Shown: positions 1 to 6,712, counted from the stretch's first letter. The stretch is 12,821 nucleotides of DNA from JAMCRM01 sp041685075 (GCA_041685075.1 JAWLGN010000151.1:1-12821); one strand, 5' to 3'. Translations and numbers: made by a program. Notes: generated by a model not told the origin, from the letters alone.

Positions 1-475
1 CGACGCACTGCCGCAGGCGGGCTACGGGCAGGGGCAGGTAGTGGCCACGCCCTTCCAGATGGCGCGCGCCGCGGCGGCGGTGGCGGCGGGCGGGCGCATG
101 CCCCAAGGCCGTTGGGTGCTGGACGAGTCGAACCTGCGCGCCGAGCCGCCGCGCGAGGTGATCGCCCCGCCACTGGCGGCGCAAATCGCGCGCTACATGC
201 GGCTGGTTGTCACCTCCGGTACAGGGCGGCGCGCAGCAGCCGGAGCCGCGGTCCCCATCGCCGGCAAGACCGGCACCGCGGAGTTGGCCAAGGCGCCCTC
301 GCACGCCTGGTTCATCGGCTTCGCTCCCTACGGTGTGCCTGAGGCACGCAGGATCGCCTTCGCCGTAATCGTCGAAAACGGCCGCTACGGCGCGAGCGCC
401 GCCGCACCCATCGCGGTGGACCTGGTGGCGGCGGCGGCGCGCTACGATATGTTCAACAGCGAGGCCGGGCAATGA
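1..475 (+). CDS. Penicillin-binding protein (transpeptidase), C-terminal fragment
   Basis: Only the last 157 or so codons are present; the reading frame is open from base 2, so the gene begins before the window. The fragment carries GYGQGQVVATPFQMA, the conserved stretch of class B transpeptidases of the FtsI/PBP2/PbpA type, and the AGKTGTAE box (lysine codon at 266-268), which is the third active-site motif of serine transpeptidases. The SxxK and SxN motifs must lie upstream. Family knowledge: such enzymes cross-link peptidoglycan stem peptides in the periplasm during septation or elongation, usually with an FtsW/RodA partner. The stop codon overlaps the start of the FHA gene in an ATGA arrangement, so the two are probably translationally coupled. 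A PBP beside an FhaA-like gene recalls the actinobacterial rodA-pbpA-fhaA cluster. The subtype (division or elongation) cannot be decided from this part. Confidence 0.9.
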   Translation, partial: DALPQAGYGQGQVVATPFQMARAAAAVAAGGRMPQGRWVLDESNLRAEPPREVIAPPLAAQIARYMRLVVTSGTGRRAAAGAAVPIAGKTGTAELAKAPSHAWFIGFAPYGVPEARRIAFAVIVENGRYGASAAAPIAVDLVAAAARYDMFNSEAGQ

Positions 476-1251
476 GCATTCTGCGGCGCGTGGAACGGGA
501 ACTCGACGAGCGTATCCGCCGCTTTTTCGCGGGCACCACCGGAGAGCAGGCGCGCGGAGTGCTGGAGATCCACCGCGCCATTCTGGATGAAGTGGCGGAG
601 CGCGTGGAAGCCGTCGGCCGCGGGCGCCGCGTTTTTCCCTTCAGCCGGTTGAGCGTGCACGTCGCCGTGCCGGCCCCGGAGGAGCGCCCGGTCTACACGC
701 TGGCTTTCGCCGAGGGCGATCAACTGGCGGCCGACATCCGGGAAGCGCTGCGGGAAGCCGGCGCCGAGCCGCCCGCCGGATTGCGTGTCGAAGTCGTGCT
801 GGAAGAACAGCCGCTCGCGGGCGGCTACCGCGTGGTCTATCACGAGAAGCCCGCACCACAGCCCGCACGTGCGCCCGCAAGGCCCGCGACTCTAACCATC
901 CTGCGCGGCGAGACTTCCCAGCGGGTCTATACGCTGGGGACCGGGCGGGTGAACATCGGGCGCCTGGCCGACGTGCTCGATGGCCGCGAGCGCCTGGTGC
1001 GGCGCAACGAAATCGCCTTTGCCGACAGCGCCGACCCTGTGGCCTCGACCGTCTCCCGCGCCCATGCCCATATCCGGTACGATGCCGCCAGCGGCGAGTA
1101 CCGGCTCTACGACGACCACAGCGCCTACGGCACCAGCCTCTTCCGCGATGGCGCGCTGCTGCCGGTTCCCGCCGGCGCGGGCCGCGGCGTGGCCCTGCGC
1201 CCCGGCGACGAGATCTACTTCGGCCAGGCGCGCGCGCGGTTCGACGTGTAA
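472..1251 (+). CDS. FhaA-like protein: N-terminal DUF3662-type region plus C-terminal FHA domain
   Basis: 259 residues. Residues 1-125 resemble the N-terminal domain of FhaA-type proteins (start MSILRRVERELDERI). A short Ala/Pro-rich linker (126-138) leads to an FHA domain at about 140-259. The FHA landmarks are NIGR (161-164) and SRAHAHI (195-201); the usual NGT/NGS turn reads YGT (219-221), so its asparagine is replaced by tyrosine. FHA domains bind phosphothreonine peptides, so the protein is probably a cytoplasmic adaptor for Ser/Thr kinase signalling to cell-wall synthesis, as known for actinobacterial FhaA; that role here is inference. The ATG overlaps the PBP stop, with GAGG at 461-464 as ribosome binding site. 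No membrane segment or signal peptide is seen. It ends 13 nt from the end of the convergent thioredoxin gene with no evident terminator hairpin between them. Confidence 0.85.
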   Translation: MSILRRVERELDERIRRFFAGTTGEQARGVLEIHRAILDEVAERVEAVGRGRRVFPFSRLSVHVAVPAPEERPVYTLAFAEGDQLAADIREALREAGAEPPAGLRVEVVLEEQPLAGGYRVVYHEKPAPQPARAPARPATLTILRGETSQRVYTLGTGRVNIGRLADVLDGRERLVRRNEIAFADSADPVASTVSRAHAHIRYDAASGEYRLYDDHSAYGTSLFRDGALLPVPAGAGRGVALRPGDEIYFGQARARFDV

Positions 1252-1264
1252 ACGGCAGGGATGT

Positions 1265-1705
1265 TCAAGCGCCGGCCGCCTCGAGCCAGCGGCGCATTTC
1301 GGTGCGCGGCACCGCGCCGGTGCGCTCCAGCACCACGCGGCCGTCGCGTAGCACCAGGAAGTAGGGAATCGACTGCACGCCGTAGCGCGCGGCCAGTTCG
1401 GGGTGCCGTTCGGTGTCCACCTTCAACACCACCGCGCGGCCGGCCATCTCGCGCGCCAGCGCTTCGACCTCCGGAGCCGAGATGCGGCAAGGCCCGCACC
1501 AGGAGGCCCAAAAATCCACCAGCACCGGGACCTTGACTTCCTGAACAACCGCCGCGAAGCCTTCCGGGTCGATAGCCAGCGGCTCGGCCACGGGAGCGAG
1601 CGGCGCCTTGCACGACCCGCAGCGCCCCTCGTCGGCCAGGCGCCCGGCCGGCACGCGGTTCTTCGCTCCGCAGGCGGCGCAGGTGCGAATGATCGTTGGG
1701 TTCAC
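1265..1705 (-). CDS. trxC: Thioredoxin with N-terminal zinc ribbon (TrxC/thioredoxin-2 type)
   Basis: 146 residues from the GTG start at 1705. Two CxxC knuckles (CAAC at 9-12, CGSC at 29-32) form the zinc ribbon typical of TrxC. A thioredoxin fold follows, with the redox motif WCGPC at 69-73 and the cis-proline at 114 (SIPYF). E. coli TrxC is 139 residues, so the length fits. It is a cytoplasmic disulfide reductase; in TrxC the zinc ribbon is linked to oxidative stress. Start choice: an ATG in frame 27 nt upstream (1730-1732) would add nine residues, but AGAGGAGG (1721-1714) sits 8 nt before the GTG, and the ATG lies inside a plausible -10 hexamer, so GTG is preferred. The gene is divergent from padR across an 80-nt gap and convergent with the FHA gene. 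Confidence 0.9.
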   Translation of the reverse strand: MNPTIIRTCAACGAKNRVPAGRLADEGRCGSCKAPLAPVAEPLAIDPEGFAAVVQEVKVPVLVDFWASWCGPCRISAPEVEALAREMAGRAVVLKVDTERHPELAARYGVQSIPYFLVLRDGRVVLERTGAVPRTEMRRWLEAAGA

Positions 1706-1713
1706 GCCTGGTG

Positions 1714-1721
1714 CCTCCTCT
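1714..1721 (-). promoter_or_regulatory. Strong Shine-Dalgarno that sets the thioredoxin start
   Basis: On the minus strand this reads AGAGGAGG and ends 8 nt before the GTG at 1705. It lies downstream of the alternative ATG at 1732 and so cannot serve it, which supports the shorter protein. Confidence 0.75.
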
Positions 1722-1727
1722 GAAGTG

Positions 1728-1757
1728 ATCATGCACAGGTCCGAAACCTCTTGACAA
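1728..1757 (-). promoter_or_regulatory. Predicted sigma70-like promoter for the thioredoxin gene
   Basis: On the minus strand TTGTCA (1757-1752) and CATGAT (1733-1728) are separated by 18 nt, matching the -35 and -10 consensus at 5 and 4 of 6 bases. Transcription would begin near 1721, just ahead of the Shine-Dalgarno. The -35 lies inside the CTCTTG-A-CAAGAG dyad that also supplies the padR -35. This is prediction from sequence only. Confidence 0.4.
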
Positions 1758-1760
1758 GAG
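1748..1760. promoter_or_regulatory. Perfect dyad CTCTTG-A-CAAGAG spanning both divergent -35 boxes
   Basis: Two 6-bp arms are exactly complementary around a single central A. The dyad contains TTGACA on the + strand (1751-1756) and TTGTCA on the - strand (1757-1752), so one palindrome carries the -35 elements of both divergent promoters. It could be a protein-binding site or simply back-to-back -35 boxes. Confidence 0.5.
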
Positions 1761-1779
1761 CGGGCTGTATATCGAACAT
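1751..1779 (+). promoter_or_regulatory. Predicted padR promoter (TTGACA, 17 nt, GAACAT)
   Basis: A perfect -35 consensus TTGACA (1751-1756) is followed after exactly 17 nt by GAACAT (1774-1779), which keeps the A2, A5 and T6 positions of the -10. Initiation about 7 nt downstream would fall on the A of the padR ATG (1786), giving a leaderless transcript. The -10 is weak by itself, so the call rests mostly on the -35 and the spacing. Confidence 0.5.
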
Positions 1780-1786
1780 TGATATA
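1768..1786. promoter_or_regulatory. Probable PadR operator, dyad TATATC-N7-GATATA
   Basis: Perfect 6-bp inverted repeat with a 7-nt centre, lying directly before and touching the padR start codon and covering the predicted -10 and transcription start. PadR-family repressors commonly bind AT-rich dyads in their own promoters, so autorepression is the natural reading. It also stands out as AT-rich within GC-rich DNA. Binding itself is inferred. Confidence 0.6.
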
Positions 1787-2136
1787 TGCCCAGGCGCAAG
1801 TTCCATCCCCTGCCGCCGGCGGCGCTGCACATTATGCTCTCGCTGGCGGACGGTGATCGGCACGGATACGGCATTATGCAGGAGGTCGCCGCCCAGACCG
1901 GCGGAAAGGTACGGCTGGGACCGGGAACGCTGTACGGCACGATTAAAGCCCTGCTCGAAGGCGGTTTCATTGCCGAAGCGGGTGAGCGTCCGGACGATGC
2001 CGCCGGCTCGGAGCGCCGGAAATACTACCGGTTGACGGGCGCCGGCCGGGCGCTGGCGAGTCATGAGGTGGAGCGCATGGCTCAAGTGCTGCGGATTGCG
2101 AGACAGAAGCGGGTCGCGGTGCCCTCCCATGCATGA
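1786..2136 (+). CDS. PadR-family transcriptional regulator
   Basis: 116 residues, the usual size for the small PadR subfamily with one short C-terminal helix. The N-terminal winged helix-turn-helix shows the family landmarks HGYGI (26-30), GTLYGTIKALLEGGFI (47-62) and the wing RRKYYRLTGAGR (77-88). Members are dimeric ligand-responsive repressors that often control export genes. It lies first in a probable operon; its end overlaps the next gene by 8 nt and two ABC-2 transporter cassettes follow, so they are the likely targets. The start ATG overlaps the right arm of a dyad that may be its own operator, and no Shine-Dalgarno precedes it. The ligand cannot be inferred. Confidence 0.93.
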   Translation: MPRRKFHPLPPAALHIMLSLADGDRHGYGIMQEVAAQTGGKVRLGPGTLYGTIKALLEGGFIAEAGERPDDAAGSERRKYYRLTGAGRALASHEVERMAQVLRIARQKRVAVPSHA

Positions 2137-3025
2137 GAAGATCTACCGGCGGTTGTTGAAGCTGTATCCGGCGCATTTTCGCGGCGAGTACGGCGAGGCC
2201 ATGGCGCAGCTTTTCCGCGACCGCATGCGCACGGCCGACGGCCCGGGCGGCAAACTGCGCGTCTGGCTGCACATCCTGGGCGACCTGGCGGTTTCGGTCA
2301 TCCGGGAACACCAGCGCCCCACTCCCACCCCCGCCGGACCGCCGAACGTGTTCCGGCTGGATAGGGCCGGCGCCGGCGCGCTGATGCGCAGGCAGGTGTA
2401 TGGCCTGCTCTGGTCACTGCTATCGGCCGGTGTGGGAGCGCTGTTGGCATGGGCGGGACGTGCGCCCTATGGGCTGGTGATCTGTTTCTCGGTGCCCGCC
2501 GCGGCGGCGCTTTTGGGGGCGATTCGCGGGCGCGCCAGCGCCCGCGCGCAGTGGTCGGCTTTTGAACTCGTGTTGGAAGGGGATCGGCTCGTCCAGAGGG
2601 ACAACCGAGGCACCAGGGCCATCGCTCGTGACGAAATTGTGTCCATGATCGAGGTCCCCGGCTACGGCCTTTCCATTCTGGCGGCAAATCCCCGGCAGAG
2701 CATGTTCGCGCCCGCGCAGATCGGCGGATATGCCGATCTGCTGAACCGGCTGGGCGCCTGGCGCGACATCGTGCGGCAACCCAGGCCGCTGTTGTGGGGC
2801 CACGGCGCCGCCTCGGGAGTGGCGGCGCTCTATTTGGCCGCTATGTTCGCCCGCAGCGCCTGGGTGGTGCTCCCCTGCGCGGGCATCTGTGCTGTTTCTC
2901 TCGGCTGGAGCTTCCGCCGCGCCGGCGAGAGCCGCACGGCCCGGAGAATCTTCGCTGTGCTCCTGGCGGCCCTGTCTCTCAGGTTGGCAGTGTTGCTGCC
3001 GGAACTGCTGCGGCTGTCCCGGTGA
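2129..3025 (+). CDS. Membrane protein with ADOP-prefix-like N-terminus and PH-like middle region
   Basis: 298 residues from the ATG at 2129; the frame is open to an ATG at 2063, but starting there would overlap padR by 74 nt and add residues unlike the family. Residues 1-35 carry RRLLKLYP, FRGEYG and AQLFRDRMR, resembling the cytoplasmic prefix found before many acidobacterial duplicated orphan permeases encoded next to PadR. Two membrane segments (about 91-109, 113-132) are followed by a soluble stretch (about 145-212) with alternating beta strands and EGDRLVQRDNRG/IARDEIVSM, reminiscent of bacterial PH-like (bPH/YcxB) domains. Three further segments lie at about 224-241, 244-260 and 274-292. 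No transport or catalytic motif is seen. Function unknown; co-translation with PadR suggests a sensory or membrane-stress role linked to the regulator, which is inference. Confidence 0.8.
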   Translation: MHEKIYRRLLKLYPAHFRGEYGEAMAQLFRDRMRTADGPGGKLRVWLHILGDLAVSVIREHQRPTPTPAGPPNVFRLDRAGAGALMRRQVYGLLWSLLSAGVGALLAWAGRAPYGLVICFSVPAAAALLGAIRGRASARAQWSAFELVLEGDRLVQRDNRGTRAIARDEIVSMIEVPGYGLSILAANPRQSMFAPAQIGGYADLLNRLGAWRDIVRQPRPLLWGHGAASGVAALYLAAMFARSAWVVLPCAGICAVSLGWSFRRAGESRTARRIFAVLLAALSLRLAVLLPELLRLSR

Positions 3026-3056
3026 ATTGCCCGGAACACGGCAGGGGTCTGCTGCG

Positions 3057-3062
3057 TAGCTT
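3057..3062 (+). promoter_or_regulatory. Possible -10 element (TAGCTT) before the first ABC ATPase
   Basis: TAGCTT fits TAnnnT and ends 6 nt before the ATG at 3069, in a 43-nt gap that has no Shine-Dalgarno. No convincing -35 is visible at 16-18 nt. It may be an internal promoter producing a leaderless transcript; read-through from padR is equally possible. Confidence 0.25.
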
Positions 3063-3068
3063 AGCGTA

Positions 3069-4004
3069 ATGAATCCGGTAATCGAACTGCACGGCCTGGA
3101 GGTCCGCTTCGGCCGGCGTGTGATTCTGGACAGACTGACCGGCTCGCTGAGCGGCAGGGCGATCGGGCTGTTGGGACCGAACGGCGCGGGCAAATCCACC
3201 CTCATCAACACGCTGTTGGGCTTCCACCAGCCCTGGAGCGGCACCGCCCGGGTGCTGGGCCACGATATCCGCATTCCCGCCCAGGCGCGCGCGGCGCGCA
3301 GCCTCTACGGCTACATGCCGGAGAACGACTCCTTCATCGCCAACATGAGCGGCGTGCGCTTCGTGCGGCTGATGGCCGAACTCGCCGGGCTGCCGCCGGA
3401 CGAGGCCATGGAACGCGCTCACGAAGCCTTCTTCCTGGTGGGGCTGGGGGAGGCGCGCTACCGCAACATCGGCACCTACTCCACCGGTATGAAGCAGCTT
3501 GCGAAGCTGGCCCAGGCCATCGCCCACGGGCCGCGGCTGCTGTTTTTGGACGAACCGACCAACGGGCTGGACCCGCCTGCGCGCCGCCGCATGATCCAGC
3601 TCATCCAGGAGATCCGCGACCGCGGCGAACTGCACCTGATCCTCTCCTCCCACCTGCTGCGCGACGTCGAAGAGTGCTGCGACGAAGTCCTGATCCTCAA
3701 GAAAGGCCGCATCGCCGCGGTCTCGAACCTGGAGGAGGAACGCCGCGCCAACCGCAAGTTCCTGGAGCTGGAAACGCGGGGCGGCAACGGCAGCTTCGTC
3801 GAGGCGATCGAGGGCCTGGGCTGCGAGACCGCCTGGGGAGCCGGCGGGCGCATCAAGGTGGTGATGCCGGATGGCGTCGAAATCCGCCAGTTGTACGCCC
3901 TGGCCGCCGCCCGCCAGGTGCAGATCCGACGCCTGAACCACAAGCGCGATTCCCTGGAAGACATCTTCCTGAAGGCCATGGAGGCGCCCGATGGCGGTAT
4001 ATAG
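3069..4004 (+). CDS. ABC transporter ATP-binding protein (ABC-2 exporter type), first cassette
   Basis: 311 residues. Walker A GPNGAGKS (36-43), degenerate signature YSTGMKQ (137-143), Walker B and D-loop LLFLDEPTNGLDP (157-169), and H-loop SSH (193-195) are all present, so ATP hydrolysis should be intact. The Q-loop position reads YGYMPEND, with Glu in place of Gln, as is common in ABC-2 type ATPases. The C-terminal tail ends in SLEDIFLKAME, the usual ABC-2 ATPase ending. It forms the cytoplasmic motor for the permease that overlaps its 3' end by 14 nt. The start has no Shine-Dalgarno and follows a 43-nt gap after the PadR-linked membrane gene. Substrate unknown; related systems export lipids, antibiotics, ions or polysaccharides. 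Confidence 0.93.
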   Translation: MNPVIELHGLEVRFGRRVILDRLTGSLSGRAIGLLGPNGAGKSTLINTLLGFHQPWSGTARVLGHDIRIPAQARAARSLYGYMPENDSFIANMSGVRFVRLMAELAGLPPDEAMERAHEAFFLVGLGEARYRNIGTYSTGMKQLAKLAQAIAHGPRLLFLDEPTNGLDPPARRRMIQLIQEIRDRGELHLILSSHLLRDVEECCDEVLILKKGRIAAVSNLEEERRANRKFLELETRGGNGSFVEAIEGLGCETAWGAGGRIKVVMPDGVEIRQLYALAAARQVQIRRLNHKRDSLEDIFLKAMEAPDGGI

Positions 4005-4896
4005 AAAAACCTACCAGCCCTACAGCGGCAGGCTCACGCCGGAGTGGGGGCGCCTCTTCATCATCCCGCGCTACGCCTTCGACGACCTGCACCGGCGGCG
4101 CTTCTTCTCGCTGTTTTTCCTGGCCAGCATGCTCTATCCGCTGGTGTGCGCCTTCGTGGTCTACGTCAACCAGAACCTGGAGTTCCTCAGGCTCCTGCCG
4201 GGACAGCGCCAGGAACCGCTGCTGGAGATCGGCTCGACGTTTTTCATGACCTTCCTGGGAGTGCAGAGCATGGCGGGGTTTTTCATGACCGCGTTCGTGG
4301 GACCGGGGCTGATCTCGCCGGACCTTGCCAACAACGCCCTGCCGCTCTACCTCTCGCGCCCCCTCAGCCGCCGGCAGTACGTGCTGGGCAAGATGCTGGT
4401 GCTGGTGACGCTGCTCTCCGTGATGACCTGGATCCCCGGGCTGCTGTTGTGGCTGCTGCACGGCTCCCTCACCGGCAACGGATGGTTGGGAGAAAACCTG
4501 CGCCTCGCTTCGGGGCTGTTCTTCGGCGCCTGGACCTGGATCCTGGTGCTTTCGCTGCTGGCCCTGGCGCTCTCGGCGTGGGTGAAGTGGAAGCCCGCGG
4601 CCGGCGCGCTGCTGTTCGGCGTCTTTTTCGTGGCCGCGGGTTTTGGAGGAGCCGTTAATGCCGTGCTGCGCACCCGGTGGGGCCACCTGATCAATATCAG
4701 CCACCTGATGGGCTCCGTGTGGACGTGGCTGTTCGAGGAACCCATGCGGCGCGGCGCCGGCGCGGTCTTCTTCCGGGTCATTTCGGGCGAGGAGATCCCC
4801 ATCTGGTGCTGCTGGGCGGCGCTGGCTTCGGCCTGCGCGGTGTGCCTGTGGCTGCTCCACAAAAAGATTCGCGGCGCGGAGGTGGTGCGGTCATGA
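3991..4896 (+). CDS. ABC-2 family permease, first cassette
   Basis: 301 residues with six predicted membrane segments at about 39-58, 82-105, 132-157, 171-196, 203-225 and 270-290. The cytoplasmic loop LPLYLSRPLSRRQYVLGKML (117-136) is a recognisable ABC-2 permease motif, normally just before the third segment. GGAGG (3980-3984) lies 6 nt before the ATG, inside the ATPase gene, and the 14-nt overlap implies coupled synthesis with that ATPase. It should form the membrane channel of an exporter, either as a homodimer or with the second permease downstream. No substrate clue is seen. Confidence 0.88.
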   Translation: MAVYRKTYQPYSGRLTPEWGRLFIIPRYAFDDLHRRRFFSLFFLASMLYPLVCAFVVYVNQNLEFLRLLPGQRQEPLLEIGSTFFMTFLGVQSMAGFFMTAFVGPGLISPDLANNALPLYLSRPLSRRQYVLGKMLVLVTLLSVMTWIPGLLLWLLHGSLTGNGWLGENLRLASGLFFGAWTWILVLSLLALALSAWVKWKPAAGALLFGVFFVAAGFGGAVNAVLRTRWGHLINISHLMGSVWTWLFEEPMRRGAGAVFFRVISGEEIPIWCCWAALASACAVCLWLLHKKIRGAEVVRS

Positions 4897-5828
4897 AGAT
4901 CGTCTTCGACGGCGTTTCGCGCTTTTACGGCGAGGTGCTGGGGGTGAACCGCGTATCGCTCACCATCCCGCCCGGCATCACCAGCCTGGTGGGACCCAAC
5001 GGCTCCGGCAAGAGCACTCTCATGAACCTCATGACCGGCCTGATCCGCCCCACGCACGGCGAGGTCAAGGTGCTGGATATCCCGCCGAACGACTCCGAGC
5101 GGCTCTTCCGGGAGGTGGGCTACTGCACGCAGTTCGACGCCTTCCCCCGCGGGATGACCGGCTACCAGTTTCTCGAGGGCTACCTGCGGCTGCATGGCCT
5201 GGCGGCCGAGGTGTGCCGCAAGCTGGCGGTGCAGGCGCTCGAGCGCGTGGGGATGACCGAAGCCGGCAACCGGCAGATCGCCGCCTACAGCAAAGGCATG
5301 CGGCAGCGCATCAAGCTGGCCCACGCCATCGCGCACAAGCCGCGCGTGCTGGTGCTGGACGAACCGCTCAACGGGCTCGACCCCATGGCGCGGGCCGAAA
5401 CCATCGCGCTGTTTCGCGATTGGGCGCAAGAAGGCCGCCACGTCATCGTATCCAGCCACATCCTGCACGAAGTGGATCGCATCTCCGACCAGGTCGTGCT
5501 GCTCAGCCATGGCTACGTGGTGGCGGAAGGGCAGATCCAGGGGGTGCGCAGCGAGGTGACCGACCAGCCCATCCAGATCCTGGTGCGCTGCGACCGCCCC
5601 CACCTGCTGGCCTCCCGCATCTTCAGCGAGGACCACGTGGTGGAGGCGCGCATTCACGACGACGGCAAGGGACTGCTGCTGCGTACGCGCGACGCAGACA
5701 GCCTCTACCTGTTGCTCAACCGCGTGGTGATGGAAACGGGCCTGGAGGTGGAGTCGGTAGCCCCGGCGGACGAGGACGTCGACTCGGTGTATCAGTACCT
5801 GATCGGAGGCGAAGGAGGCGCGTCATGA
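4893..5828 (+). CDS. ABC transporter ATP-binding protein, second cassette
   Basis: 311 residues, the same length as the first ATPase but clearly diverged. Walker A GPNGSGKS (34-41), canonical Q-loop with Gln80 (YCTQFD), signature YSKGMRQ (132-138), Walker B and D-loop VLVLDEPLNGLDP (152-164), H-loop SSH (187-189). The frame is open upstream to 4677, but the ATG at 4893 is preferred: it overlaps the preceding stop as ATGA, has GGAGGTGG (4878-4885) 7 nt upstream, and starts the conserved fold at its first strand (MKIVFDGVSRFYG). Unlike the first ATPase it keeps the Q-loop glutamine, so the two may differ in role if they pair as a heterodimer. Confidence 0.93.
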   Translation: MKIVFDGVSRFYGEVLGVNRVSLTIPPGITSLVGPNGSGKSTLMNLMTGLIRPTHGEVKVLDIPPNDSERLFREVGYCTQFDAFPRGMTGYQFLEGYLRLHGLAAEVCRKLAVQALERVGMTEAGNRQIAAYSKGMRQRIKLAHAIAHKPRVLVLDEPLNGLDPMARAETIALFRDWAQEGRHVIVSSHILHEVDRISDQVVLLSHGYVVAEGQIQGVRSEVTDQPIQILVRCDRPHLLASRIFSEDHVVEARIHDDGKGLLLRTRDADSLYLLLNRVVMETGLEVESVAPADEDVDSVYQYLIGGEGGAS

Positions 5829-6658
5829 GCGGCGACTGGAAACTGTGGAGCGTGCAGGTGGCCGCCATCCTGCGGATGGAACTCAGAAAGACGCTGTTTT
5901 TGCGGCGCGGCTGGTGGGTGTACCTGCTGTTTGCCGGGCCGCCGCTGCTCACCTTCGCGCACTCGCTCTTCCTCATGTCGCGCGGCCGCTGGGGATGCAC
6001 CATCGGGGAAGACAGCATGGTCTACGCCGGCATCTTCCAGTTCTTCTACCTGAGGCTGGCGATCTTTTTTGGCTGCCTGGGGATCTTCTCCAATCTGTTC
6101 CGGGGCGAGGTGCTTGAAAAAACCCTGCACCTCTACCTGCTGGCGCCCGTGAGGCGAGAAGTGCTGCTGGCGGGCAAGTACCTGGCGGGCTTGATTGCCG
6201 CGCTGGTGGTCTTCGGCGGCAGCGCCGTGCTGGCCTACATCGGCATCTTCCTGCACTTCGGGCCGCAATTCCAGGATTTTCTGTGGCGCGGCCCGGGGCT
6301 GGAGCACCTGGGCTGGTACGCGGTGGTGATGGCGCTGGCCTCGGTGGGATACGGCGCGGTCTTCCTGGCCGCCGGTATGGTCTTCCGCAACCCCTTGCTG
6401 CCCGCCGCGGTGGTGATGGTTTGGGAAGCGATCAACGGCTATCTGCCGGCGATGCTCCAGAAAGTTAGCGTGATCTTCTATCTCAAGTCGCTGGCGCCGG
6501 TGGAGGTGCCGCTGCGCGGCCCGCTGGCGCTCATCGCGGTGGTGGCCGACCCGGTGCCGGCCTGGCTGGCCATCCCGGGCCTGCTGGTGGTTTCGCTGCT
6601 GGTGCTCATTTACGCGGCATCCAAAGCACGAGAACTGGAAGTTAGCTACGGCGAGTAA
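5825..6658 (+). CDS. ABC-2 family permease, second cassette
   Basis: 277 residues. Predicted membrane segments lie at about 29-50, 69-92, 118-146, 161-187, 189-211 and 244-268. The segment EVLEKTLHLYLLAPVRREVLLAGKYL (95-120 region) corresponds to the ABC-2 loop before the third membrane helix. The ATG overlaps the ATPase stop as ATGA, and AAGGAGG (5812-5818) sits 6 nt upstream, so translation is coupled. It is the last gene of the transporter operon; a 61-nt AT-richer gap with a dyad separates it from the protease. It is only distantly similar to the first permease, so the pair is not a recent duplication. It has no signal peptide and no extra domain. Confidence 0.85.
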   Translation: MSGDWKLWSVQVAAILRMELRKTLFLRRGWWVYLLFAGPPLLTFAHSLFLMSRGRWGCTIGEDSMVYAGIFQFFYLRLAIFFGCLGIFSNLFRGEVLEKTLHLYLLAPVRREVLLAGKYLAGLIAALVVFGGSAVLAYIGIFLHFGPQFQDFLWRGPGLEHLGWYAVVMALASVGYGAVFLAAGMVFRNPLLPAAVVMVWEAINGYLPAMLQKVSVIFYLKSLAPVEVPLRGPLALIAVVADPVPAWLAIPGLLVVSLLVLIYAASKARELEVSYGE

Positions 6659-6677
6659 TTGCACTGGATCCAGGCAA
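6659..6677. promoter_or_regulatory. Dyad TTGC-A-CTGGATCCAG-GCAA after the transporter operon
   Basis: A 10-bp perfect palindrome CTGGATCCAG (6664-6673) is extended by TTGC and GCAA arms with one unpaired A. As RNA it would fold to a short stem with a GATC loop, but no U-tract follows, so an intrinsic terminator is doubtful. It may be an operator ahead of the protease gene. Confidence 0.3.
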
Positions 6678-6706
6678 ACAACTCTGAAATTGTATTTGAG
6701 TTGAGT

Positions 6707-6712
6707 TAGTCT
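6707..6712 (+). promoter_or_regulatory. Possible -10 element (TAGTCT) before the protease gene
   Basis: TAGTCT fits TAnnnT and ends 7 nt before the ATG at 6720, with no Shine-Dalgarno and no clear -35. Just upstream are tandem TTGAG units (6696-6705), and TCTGAAAT occurs twice 27 nt apart (6683-6690 and 6710-6717). The local drop in G+C also suggests a regulatory region. Confidence 0.3.

Noticed and set aside
1252..1264. Terminator between the convergent FHA and thioredoxin genes
   Set aside because: The gap is only 13 nt and shows no inverted repeat or T-tract.
4677..4892. Upstream extension of the second ABC ATPase
   Set aside because: The added 72 codons overlap the permease gene and do not resemble an ABC ATPase, while the ATG at 4893 has a good SD and the ATGA coupling.
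4347..5657. Open frame of 436 codons on the minus strand across an ABC permease and ATPase
   Set aside because: Crosses two well-supported + strand genes and has no recognisable domain.
6659..6677. Intrinsic terminator of the ABC operon
   Set aside because: The dyad folds only into a short stem with a bulge and is followed by ACAACTCTG rather than a U-tract; kept as a possible operator instead.
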